Source: Pirellulales bacterium
GTDB lineage: Bacteria > Planctomycetota > Planctomycetia > Pirellulales > JAIMBC01
Length of the DNA: 47,563 nucleotides
NCBI GenBank assembly: GCA_023511675.1
Contig: JAIMBC010000008.1
Coordinates: 1-47,563, forward strand
Direction of reading: 5' to 3'
Under the pieces are notes generated by a model. It did no database searches. It was not told where the DNA came from and saw only the letters and a list, made by a program, of their open reading frames with translations. Both the position numbers and the translations under genes were made by a program. Positions within the stretch are counted from its first letter, which is position 1; the number at the start of each line of letters is the position of its first letter. This document shows positions 31,038 to 39,583 of the stretch, piece after piece.

Positions 31038-31241
31038 GGGCACGGCAGCTACGCGCGGAGAGGGGGGCGGGCCCGTTGCCTGCGGCGGGGCAAAGGTGCG
31101 CGCCGCCTTGTGCGCGCTTCGTGGTGCGACCTGGTCATGCGCCTGGTGCAGTGGGCCGCGTGGGACGGCGCCCTGGGGATAACGCCCCTGGGATAACGCC
31201 CTGAAGATGAACCTCGTGGGGTGTATGTTCGAGCGGGCGGC

Positions 31242-32048
31242 TCACAGCAAGAACTCGCCGGCAATGCCTGGAGCGCCATACTCAGCGCCTCCGGTGAGGA
31301 CGCGCAGGTTCGGCAGGGGCCGACACTCGCCCGGGCTGTGCGTGTGGCCGCAGAGCACCGTACACTGCCGGCCGGGGAACTGCTGGGCCACTTCCAGCAG
31401 CACCTCCCCAGCGGCGGCACACGTGAAGTGGGGCAGCCATTCATCGTTGGAGATGGCGCCCTGGTACCAGCAGGCTTCTCGCAAGGGGGGCACATGTGTG
31501 AGGACGTATACGTGCTGGTGGCGTGTGAGCGCTGCGGGCAGGACCCGTCGCAGGTGTGCGGCTGCCTCGTCGCCGAGGGCGCGCAGCACCGGCCATCGGT
31601 CCGCCTTGGTGAGGCCCTTCAGTTCGGCAATCAGATAGTGGTCGAGCATCGTGACCAGGGAGCGCACATAATCTCCCAGCCTGGCATCCGCCCAGCCGTC
31701 GTGCCCGACCAGTCCCACGCCGGGGGCCAGCTCTTCAACTTCCCGGTCGCACAACCAGGCCATGCGAGGGTGGCGGCGGCAGAACTCCGCCACTTGCTGG
31801 CGCACTTCGCGCAGCGAACCGAAGTAATAGTCGTGGTTGCCCAGCACAAAGTAGATGGGGCAGGGCAGGGCGCGGCGGAGCCGATCGAGGTGAGCGAGGA
31901 GCGAGGGAGCCTCGGAAATGTCTCCGCTGATCAACAGAGCCTTCGGTGCGCCGCGGGCAAGATGCTCCAGGAACTGCTGGAGTTCATGTTCCTCCAGCAG
32001 ATTCAGGTGCGGATCCGTCAGCCAAACCACTCGCGTCATGGTGACCAT
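31242..32048 (-). CDS. Calcineurin-like metallophosphoesterase
   Basis: RVVWLTDPHLNLL, ALLISGDISE, FVLGNHDYY, LTHVPPL, VLCGHTHSPGE. Confidence 0.92.
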   Translation of the reverse strand: MVTMTRVVWLTDPHLNLLEEHELQQFLEHLARGAPKALLISGDISEAPSLLAHLDRLRRALPCPIYFVLGNHDYYFGSLREVRQQVAEFCRRHPRMAWLCDREVEELAPGVGLVGHDGWADARLGDYVRSLVTMLDHYLIAELKGLTKADRWPVLRALGDEAAAHLRRVLPAALTRHQHVYVLTHVPPLREACWYQGAISNDEWLPHFTCAAAGEVLLEVAQQFPGRQCTVLCGHTHSPGECRPLPNLRVLTGGAEYGAPGIAGEFLL

Positions 32049-32252
32049 GCCCCGGGCGGCCGCGCGCCAGCGGCCCTACCCGGAGCTAACAGGGGCCAAG
32101 CCGTCTCCTGCAAGTATGGTCGGCACGCGGGCTGCGGTCGAGCGCACCAACAAGCTTTAATCGACACGCGCTGCCAGCGTGGTACTGCTGCCACAGCCGC
32201 ACACCCGCGCAATCAGCACCGGCGCAAGACGGGCACTGCCCCTAGAGGGGCG

Positions 32253-33947
32253 CTATTGAGGCGCGCCACGCTGTGCTGCGAAAATCCCGCCCCACGATGC
32301 CAGCACGCGCAGCAGGCCCTCCTCGGCCTCCAGCCGGTAACGCACGCCGCGGCCGTAAGGTGCAATCGTCAGGTGCAAGTGGTCCTGTCCCGCGTTGCCA
32401 AGTTGCAGGGCCATCATGGCCAGCATGGGATTGCTATTGGGCTGCTGAGAGAGCAGCCCCGCCAGTTGGCCCAGGGAGATGCTGGCCTTGAAGGGGGGTA
32501 GTTCCGCCACAGCCTCCGTCTTGCTGGAGCGGTCGAGGGCCTGTTTGACCAGCTCCACCCCCTTGGGACCGATGGCCAGGTACGCCGTTTGAGGGCCGAA
32601 CGCCAGGGTGGCATCGAAGGTGGGGCCGAGCAGCTTCTTGGCTGATTCGTCGTTGGGGAACACCTCGGCCGTGGGCAGCGAGAGCGTGTGGAAGCGTGCG
32701 CCGTTGTACTCGGCGGCATCCAACTTCACGGCAGGGAAACCTGGAATCTGCTTACCACCCTCCATGAACCGCTTGATGGCCGCCTCGAAGCGCGCCCCAT
32801 CGGCAACCTGGACACCCACCACCACCCCCAGCGGCGTCTGACCGCTCACCGAGGCGGCCAGCGCGAACTGCCCCCTGGCTGCCGTTGCTTGCATCTCGTC
32901 TGTCAGATCGATGACAAGCTGCTTCAGCAGCGCCTTGAGCCGTGGATCGTGGATCGTCGTATCCTGCTCAATGTTTTCCAGCCACTCGGTGCGCAGCGTC
33001 TGTAGGGGGGCGGCCAGGCCTGCCGCCTGCTCTGCTGGCCCCGCCACGTTCAAATGCAGCGCGCCCAGCGCACCCGGCAGCATGGCCCCCGCCACCAACG
33101 AAGCAGGAGCTGTTGCCAGAGGCGCGCCGCCAGCCTGTTGCACGGCGGCTTCGGTAAATTCCAGGCCCACGTCGATGGCCAGCTTACGTGCCTTACCGTC
33201 CACCAAGAGCCCCAGCGTCACGTGATCGACCTGCTCGAGCACCAGCGAGAGGGCGGCAAGCTGCATCTCTACATTCTGCTGCTGCTGGCGGAACTCCTGT
33301 TCGGTCTGCCCCGACTGCCGCACCGTGGCCAACCGCGCCACGTTCCGAAGCTGGTCGATGGCCTGGTCGCGCAAGTTCTGTGGGATGTTCTGCACGCTCA
33401 AGCGCACCGCCAGGTCGTAGTCTTGGTGCAAGCCGGCCAAGAGCGGCGAGGGGTCCTCGGGCAGGCCCTCCAGGGCCTCCATGGCTTGGGCGATATACGC
33501 CCAACTGCCCTGCTGCTTGACGAACAAGGCGATGTTCGGCGTTTCGATTCGCTGGATGCCATTGCCCAGGTCTTCCGGAGTGCCTACCACGCCCTCCAGC
33601 GCATCCAGCAGGTGCGAAACGTCTGTGACCGGAACAAAGGCCACGGCCTGGGCCTGTGTCCCGGTGAAGGCACCCAGCAGCCCCCAGGGCCGACCGCTGT
33701 CCAGCCCCGCCAGGCCCTGCTGGTGCGTGAGCATGGCGATCGTGCCCTCAAAGCTCCTCAGCAAGTTTGGATTATTGGTCAGCTCGCCCAGCATGGCGAC
33801 GTCTGACTTCAGGGCATCGTAGCCCGAAAACGCCACCACCAATGCCGGCCTCGCCAGCACCGAATCCTCGGCCTGATTCTGGGCCGGTGCCACCGCCGCA
33901 GACCAGACCAACCCCGCACACACCAGCCCCGCAACAAGCCTGTTCAC
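32253..33947 (-). CDS. Secreted hypothetical protein (DUF3352-like appearance)
   Basis: Signal peptide MNRLVAGLVCAGLVWSAAVAPAQ; long alpha/beta protein without a recognised catalytic motif. Confidence 0.75.
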   Translation of the reverse strand: MNRLVAGLVCAGLVWSAAVAPAQNQAEDSVLARPALVVAFSGYDALKSDVAMLGELTNNPNLLRSFEGTIAMLTHQQGLAGLDSGRPWGLLGAFTGTQAQAVAFVPVTDVSHLLDALEGVVGTPEDLGNGIQRIETPNIALFVKQQGSWAYIAQAMEALEGLPEDPSPLLAGLHQDYDLAVRLSVQNIPQNLRDQAIDQLRNVARLATVRQSGQTEQEFRQQQQNVEMQLAALSLVLEQVDHVTLGLLVDGKARKLAIDVGLEFTEAAVQQAGGAPLATAPASLVAGAMLPGALGALHLNVAGPAEQAAGLAAPLQTLRTEWLENIEQDTTIHDPRLKALLKQLVIDLTDEMQATAARGQFALAASVSGQTPLGVVVGVQVADGARFEAAIKRFMEGGKQIPGFPAVKLDAAEYNGARFHTLSLPTAEVFPNDESAKKLLGPTFDATLAFGPQTAYLAIGPKGVELVKQALDRSSKTEAVAELPPFKASISLGQLAGLLSQQPNSNPMLAMMALQLGNAGQDHLHLTIAPYGRGVRYRLEAEEGLLRVLASWGGIFAAQRGAPQ

Positions 33948-34393
33948 GTTAACTCTCCAAAACTACATTCGCCAAGTGCTGAGGCACACTACCTTCCTTA
34001 CCCCGCGATGCGTAGCACAGTTTTAAGCAAAAACCTTCGCCGGCTCCAGCGGTCGGCGCAAAAAGGGCAGCCCGTGCGGGCAGCGTGCTGTCAGGGCGCC
34101 GGCTGCGGTCTTTGCCGGGGCGGTGGCGGTGCCCGAGCCCCCGCCCCAGGCGAACGGGCCAGCAAGGGGCATACGAGGGTCGCCGAGCGGGTACGCGATG
34201 TGCGTGCCACGACTTCGGGTCCAGAGTACGCCGGGGCAAGATGTGCGGCCCGACCATCCGCCTCGCCCCTGACCGCGACTGGCTCGTTCCCTGGCCTGGG
34301 AGGGCGCGCACGCTCGGCCCGGGATGCTTCTTCCGTGTGTTCATCGGAGCGGCGAGGACTCACCGCCTCGGCGCGACCCAATGCGAGTGCGAT

Positions 34394-34621
34394 CTAGCGC
34401 TCGCGGTAGGTGATGCGGCCGCGGGTGAGATCGTAGGGCGAGAGTTCCACCTTAACGCGGTCGCCCGGCACGATGCGGATGAAGTTCTTGCGCATTCGCC
34501 CCGCCACGTGAGCAATAACCTGATGGCCGGTATCGAGTGTGACTCGAAACCGAGTGTTGGCAAGTGCCTGCGTTACGACGCCATCGACTTCTAACCCTTT
34601 TTCTTTCTCTTTTGCCTCCAT
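34394..34621 (-). CDS. infA: Translation initiation factor IF-1
   Basis: [75 protein letters not shown]. Confidence 0.95.
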   Translation of the reverse strand: MEAKEKEKGLEVDGVVTQALANTRFRVTLDTGHQVIAHVAGRMRKNFIRIVPGDRVKVELSPYDLTRGRITYRER

Positions 34622-34654
34622 AAACCTCTCCAGGATCCTCAGATACCACACATC

Positions 34655-34699
34655 CCCCCTGACAGGGGGTATTACAAATACTTATCCTACCATTTGCAA
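34655..34699 (-). promoter_or_regulatory. Candidate infA promoter TTGCAA-N17-TGTAAT with a 7-bp palindrome just downstream of the -10
   Basis: -35 at 34694-34699, -10 at 34671-34676; CCCCCTGACAGGGGG inverted repeat at 34655-34669. Confidence 0.45.
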
Positions 34700-34791
34700 T
34701 TGCAGCGTCCAGAGCGAAAGTTACGCGCTTCCCGTGCGGGGGCTGCATGCAGCCGCCCGGTCCGTCGCGACGATCGCGTGCCCGGTTCCAG

Positions 34792-35976
34792 CTAATGACG
34801 TTTACAGGCATCCAACGCCTCGGCCACTGCTGCCAGCACGTACGCACGCGACTCGATGCCGAGCGAAAGTCGGATGGTGCCTCCGCTGATCCCCAGTGCC
34901 TCCTGCTCCGCCGGTCCCAGCAAGCGATGGCTGGTGCTTGCGGGGTGGCTCAAGGTGGTGCTCAGGTCGCCCAGCGAGGGTGAGAAGGGGATGTGACGCG
35001 CCGCGGCAATGAACGCCTCGGCCGCCGGGGCGCCTCCCTTCAAGGTGAACGTGACCACCGTGCCATAGCGTGCCTGGAACTGCCTGGTTGCCAGCGGGTG
35101 ATAGGGGCTGGTCGGCAGGCCGGGGAAGTACACGCGCTCTACCTCGGCACGTTCCTGCAAGAACCGCGCAACGGTCAGCGCGTTATCGCAGGCACGTTCG
35201 ACACGCAAGGCCAGCGTACCCAGCCCTCGCAGGGCCAGCCAGCAATCGTAGGGGCTTGCCGCCATCCCCCAGGTGGTGTGCACCGCGGCCACGCGCTGCC
35301 AGGCCTCGCTGCGGCCTGCCAGCACCCCCAGCAGCACGTCGCTGTGGCCGTTCATGATCTTCGTCAAGCTCTCCACCACCAGGTCCGCTCCATGCTCCAG
35401 CGGGCGGCAGAGCACCGGGCTGGCAAAGGTATTATCGACCAAGAGCCATGCGCCGCACGCATGCGCGGCGGAGGCCAGGGCCTGCAAATCCGCCACCTCG
35501 AGTAACGGGTTGGCAATCGTCTCCACCACCACCAGGCGCGTGCCTGGGGTCAAAGCGTCGAGGAGGGATTGCGTATCGGCGCCATCGGCGGTCACGATGA
35601 GCACGCCCAGCCTGGCCAGCTCGGGACCGAAAAGCTGCTGCGTCCGGCCGTAGAGCCGATTGCTGGCCACCACGCGGTCTCCCGGCTGGAGCGTCGCCAG
35701 GGCAGCCAACCCCAGTGCGGCCATGCCTGAGCTGCACACAATGGCCTCCGGGGCACCGTGCAGCCGTTGGATTTGCCGTGCCAGCATATCTGCGTTGGGA
35801 TGGCCGTCCCGACTGTAAACATAGCCCTGTTCCTCGTGCGCAAGCAGGGCCTGCGCCTGCCGCGGGTCTCGGCAGGCATAGACGGCGGCATGGTACAGGG
35901 GGGGCGAGAGCGGCTCGGTGCTGAGCCGTGGCGGACGCTCGGGACGTGGGCAGAGGTCTTCGGGGGAAGGAGGCAT
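34792..35976 (-). CDS. PLP-dependent Cys/Met-metabolism enzyme (cystathionine gamma-synthase/lyase family)
   Basis: SRDGHPNADMLARQIQRLHGAPEAIVCSSGMAA, LLVDNTFASPVLCRPLEHGADLVVESLTKIMNGHSDVLLG (PLP lysine). Confidence 0.93.
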   Translation of the reverse strand: MPPSPEDLCPRPERPPRLSTEPLSPPLYHAAVYACRDPRQAQALLAHEEQGYVYSRDGHPNADMLARQIQRLHGAPEAIVCSSGMAALGLAALATLQPGDRVVASNRLYGRTQQLFGPELARLGVLIVTADGADTQSLLDALTPGTRLVVVETIANPLLEVADLQALASAAHACGAWLLVDNTFASPVLCRPLEHGADLVVESLTKIMNGHSDVLLGVLAGRSEAWQRVAAVHTTWGMAASPYDCWLALRGLGTLALRVERACDNALTVARFLQERAEVERVYFPGLPTSPYHPLATRQFQARYGTVVTFTLKGGAPAAEAFIAAARHIPFSPSLGDLSTTLSHPASTSHRLLGPAEQEALGISGGTIRLSLGIESRAYVLAAVAEALDACKRH

Positions 35977-36527
35977 GGGGCGGGTTGCGTGTGGGGCGCA
36001 GGCGAGCGGGGGCCGGCCGCAGTCATCTGGCGGTGCAGGCCCCCGATGGGTTCAGCGATGGATGCAGTTTAGTCGTGTGGCAGTCATTGGGGCAAATGCC
36101 ACCAGGGCAGGGTCGATGTGCCGGCGCTTGCAGGTCCGCCTGCCGGCCAGGCACCGGTGCCGCGTGCCGGACGGGCACGGGGGCGCTTTGCGGGCGGGGG
36201 CGCGGGGGGAGCCTGGCGCGTCCTGCATGCGGAGGGCGCAGTGCCTCCTGGCGGGCGGGGGCGCGGGGCGGCATGGCAGGCGGCGTCGTGGTGGGCGCGA
36301 GGGGGTGGTGAACGAATGCGTGCAAGGTTCTGAGATGGCCGTGAGCAGCAGGCGGCGTCGCGCGTAGGGATTCTGACGCTGGTAGCGGCAGGCCAGGGCG
36401 AGCTTCGCAATGTACGATTGCATAATCGGGCGGACATCCTAGACCCGCTTCCCATCAGGCGATAGGCTGAAGAGTTGAGCCGTCAGCGCCAATCCGGTTC
36501 GATGACAGCCAGGCAGGCGGTGAGCCA

Positions 36528-38582
36528 ATGGGCCCCATGAGCAGCGACCAGGTATACGAATCTGTGATGGTCGAGCGGACGCGGCAGCAGATCCGCGCCC
36601 TGGTGGCTGAGATTGCCCATCTGGCCCAGCAAGACATCCAGACGCGAGACTTCTATCGCGAACTGCTCCAACGCCTGCTGCAAGCGCTCGGCGCTCCCTG
36701 CGGAGCCGTTTGGCAGCCGGGAGAGGGAGGTTCGATCGAGCTGGTCTACCAGATCAATCTCCACGAGACGCGGCTGGTGGAGAATCCCGAAGCCATGCAG
36801 CGGCACGGCCGGCTGTTGCAGCGGGCCCTCGTAACGGGCGAAGCCGCCATCGTCCCACCCCATATGGGAGACGGCCAAGAGGGCCAGCCGGGCAACCCCA
36901 CCGACTTCTTGTTGCTGTTGGGGCCAGTCCGCGTGAAGGACGAGACGCGCGGCCTGGTCGAGGTGTTCCAGCGGCCGGATACGGCGCCTACCTCCCACCC
37001 CGGCTATCTGCGCTTCGTGCGGCAAATGTGCGAGCTGGCCGCGGAGTACCACAAGAACCGGCAACTCCAGCATTATTCGCTGCGCCAAGCCCTCTGGAAT
37101 CAGCTCGAGCACTTCGCGCGGGTGGCGCACTACTCCCTGGACGTGCGCGACACGGCCTACACAATTGCCAATGAGGGCCGGCGGCTGATTGAGTGCGACC
37201 GCGTCAGCGTGGCGGTGCGCCGGGGCCGCAGATACGTCATCGAGGCGATCAGCGGGCAGGACACGTTCGACAAACGCTCCAACACGGTCAGACTGCTCAC
37301 GCGTCTGGCACAGGCCGTGGCCGTGGCGGGAGAGCCGCTCTGGTTCACCGGAGATGCTGCCAATCTGGCGCCGCAGGTGGAAGAGGCCGCGCAGGCGTTC
37401 GTCGACGAAACGCATACCAAGTGCGTGGCCGTGCTGCCGCTGCGCCGCCCGCCGCAGCCTCCCAAGGATAAGGAGCAGGATCATCTGGACGAGCAGCCCG
37501 GAGAGGTGATCGGCGCCCTGGTGGTCGAGCAGATCGAAGACGCTCGCCCGCGCGAAGGCATGGCCCAGCGCGTGGCCGTCGTGTGCGACCACGGCAGCAC
37601 CGCGCTGGCCAACGCACTGGATCATCAGGGCCTGTTTCTCATGCCCGTCTGGCGCGCGCTGAGCAAGAGCCGCGTGCTCGTCACGGCGCGGAATCTGCCC
37701 AAGACGTTGGCGGCTGCCGCCGCGCTCGTGGTACTGGTGTTGGTGCTGGTGCTGGTGCCGTACGATTTTCAACTGCGCGGCAAGGGGGTGCTGCTGCCCG
37801 TGGAGCGGCGGGACGTGTTCGCGGCCGTGGACGGTACGGTGGAACAGGTGCTGGTTCGTCATGGGGAGCGTGTGCGCCGCGGCCAGAAGCTGCTGGTGCT
37901 GCGCAACTCGGACGTGGAGGGGCAGATCGAGCATACGCTGGGAGAGATCCGCAAGACGGAATCGGACCTGGCGGGCATCCAGCGGCAACTGTTCGGAGTG
38001 GGAGGCGTGCCGCTGAGGCGGGAAGATGAGGTCAAGCTTGCCTCGGACGAGGCATCGTTGAAGAAAAAGCTGGAGAGTCTGCAGCAGCAGCTCAGGATTT
38101 ATCAAGAAAAGCAGCAGCGGTTGACGATTCGCAGTCCGATCGACGGCGTGGTGGCCACTTGGGATGTGGACCGGCTGTTGCAGTATCGGGCGGTCAAGGC
38201 AGGCGCCATTCTGCTGCATCTTGCCAATCCTGATGGAGAGTGGGAGGTGGAGCTGCACATGCCCGAGGACCGGATGGGGCACATTGCGCAGGCCCAGCGC
38301 GCTCTGGGCAAGGATCTGCCCGTGACGTATTACCTGGCCATGGACCCGGCCACGCGCCATCAGGGGAGGATCGCGGAGGTGCACCAGAGCGCTGAAGTGC
38401 GCGGAGAAGAGGGGAACACGGTGTTGGTGCGGGTGAAGATCGACCAATCGCGGTTAAGGAACATCCGTCCGGGGGCAGGGGTAACGGGCAAGGTGTATTG
38501 CGGTCGGCGTGCCCTGGGGTACGTGCTGTTCCACGACTTGGTGGCCTGGTTGCAGCGTGAGGTGGCTTTCAGGCTTTGGTAG
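36528..38582 (+). CDS. GAF-like N-terminal domain + TM + C-terminal HlyD/biotinyl-lipoyl adaptor protein
   Basis: GAF-like ERTRQQIRALVAEIAHL...LLQALGAPCGAVWQPGEGG...; TM AAAALVVLVLVLVLVPYDF; barrel-sandwich VFAAVDGTVEQVLVRHGERVRRGQKLLVLRN; coiled coil. Confidence 0.85.
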   Translation: MGPMSSDQVYESVMVERTRQQIRALVAEIAHLAQQDIQTRDFYRELLQRLLQALGAPCGAVWQPGEGGSIELVYQINLHETRLVENPEAMQRHGRLLQRALVTGEAAIVPPHMGDGQEGQPGNPTDFLLLLGPVRVKDETRGLVEVFQRPDTAPTSHPGYLRFVRQMCELAAEYHKNRQLQHYSLRQALWNQLEHFARVAHYSLDVRDTAYTIANEGRRLIECDRVSVAVRRGRRYVIEAISGQDTFDKRSNTVRLLTRLAQAVAVAGEPLWFTGDAANLAPQVEEAAQAFVDETHTKCVAVLPLRRPPQPPKDKEQDHLDEQPGEVIGALVVEQIEDARPREGMAQRVAVVCDHGSTALANALDHQGLFLMPVWRALSKSRVLVTARNLPKTLAAAAALVVLVLVLVLVPYDFQLRGKGVLLPVERRDVFAAVDGTVEQVLVRHGERVRRGQKLLVLRNSDVEGQIEHTLGEIRKTESDLAGIQRQLFGVGGVPLRREDEVKLASDEASLKKKLESLQQQLRIYQEKQQRLTIRSPIDGVVATWDVDRLLQYRAVKAGAILLHLANPDGEWEVELHMPEDRMGHIAQAQRALGKDLPVTYYLAMDPATRHQGRIAEVHQSAEVRGEEGNTVLVRVKIDQSRLRNIRPGAGVTGKVYCGRRALGYVLFHDLVAWLQREVAFRLW

Positions 38583-38594
38583 GAGGTGCGCTGG

Positions 38595-39533
38595 ATGAAG
38601 ATTGCCTGTTTGCTGTTGGCGACGGCTGCGTTGAGCGGTCCACAGGAGGGGGGTGGGGCGGCCAAGGCCCCTCGTGGGACGTTGGTGGTGGAGAAGTGCA
38701 TGCTCCAGGCGATTGACGATGTGCAGGTGCCAGCACAAGAGGCGGGCGTGATCGTGATGCTGCGTGCCAAGGAGGGCATGCAGGTGGAGGCGAACGACCC
38801 GGAGCCGCTCGCCCAGATCGATGACAGCAAGGCGCGGATGGCCAAGTTGATCGCTGAGGCGGAGAAGAAGGTGGCCGACAAGAAGGCCAAGAGCGAGGTG
38901 AACGTCGAGTATGCCAAGGCGGCGGAACGCGTGGCGGGGAAAGTGGTGGAGGCCTTTGTGAAGGCCAACGAGAAGTCCCCGGGTTCCAAGCCGCTGGTGG
39001 AGATCGAGCGTGTGCGGCTGGACCATGAGCGGACGCAGTGGCAGATCCGGCAGGCGGAACTTGACCGTGAGGTGGAAGAGCTGACGGCCGAAGCGAAACA
39101 GACGCAGGTGGACGCGGCGGAAGAGGACATCCGCCGGCGGAGGATCACGTCTCCTATTGATGGCGAGGTGGTCGAGGTTCGACCGCAACTGGGAGAGTGG
39201 GTCAATGCCGGCGATCCCGTGCTGCGCGTGATCCGGCTCAACCAGTTGCGCGTGATCGGCTTTGTAAATGCAGCGGACGTGGCTCCCTACGAACTGCACA
39301 ACCGCTCCGTGCGGTTGATCGTGGAGCTGGAGCGCGGCCGCCGGGAGGAGTTCGAGGGCCGCGTGGTATGGATCGACCCACAGCTTGCCCCCAACGGACA
39401 GTACCGTTTCTGGGCCGAGGTGGACAACCGCCTGGAGGCCAGTGGAGATTTCTGGATCCTGCGGCCCGGTCAAGAGGGGACGCTCGTGGTGGATACCAAG
39501 CTGGCTGACCGCCCCACACGCCGCAAACGCTAA
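38595..39533 (+). CDS. Periplasmic HlyD-family adaptor subunit
   Basis: Signal-like MKIACLLLATAALSGPQ; coiled coil; ITSPIDGEVVEVRPQLGEWVNAGDPVLRVIRLNQLRVIGFVN. AGGAGG at 38581-38586 precedes ATG 38595. Confidence 0.85.
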   Translation: MKIACLLLATAALSGPQEGGGAAKAPRGTLVVEKCMLQAIDDVQVPAQEAGVIVMLRAKEGMQVEANDPEPLAQIDDSKARMAKLIAEAEKKVADKKAKSEVNVEYAKAAERVAGKVVEAFVKANEKSPGSKPLVEIERVRLDHERTQWQIRQAELDREVEELTAEAKQTQVDAAEEDIRRRRITSPIDGEVVEVRPQLGEWVNAGDPVLRVIRLNQLRVIGFVNAADVAPYELHNRSVRLIVELERGRREEFEGRVVWIDPQLAPNGQYRFWAEVDNRLEASGDFWILRPGQEGTLVVDTKLADRPTRRKR

Positions 39534-39583
39534 GCCGCCCAGCAGGGCGGCCCTGGAAAGCTGCCCGCCAACGTAAATCGACC

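Noticed and set aside
31171-31203. Short tandem repeat GGGATAACGCCCCT x2
   Set aside because: Only two short units; compatible with slippage and without other signal.
36483-38447. 654-aa minus-strand ORF
   Set aside because: Antisense shadow of the GAF-HlyD gene; His/Gln/Leu-rich composition typical of reverse-frame artefacts.
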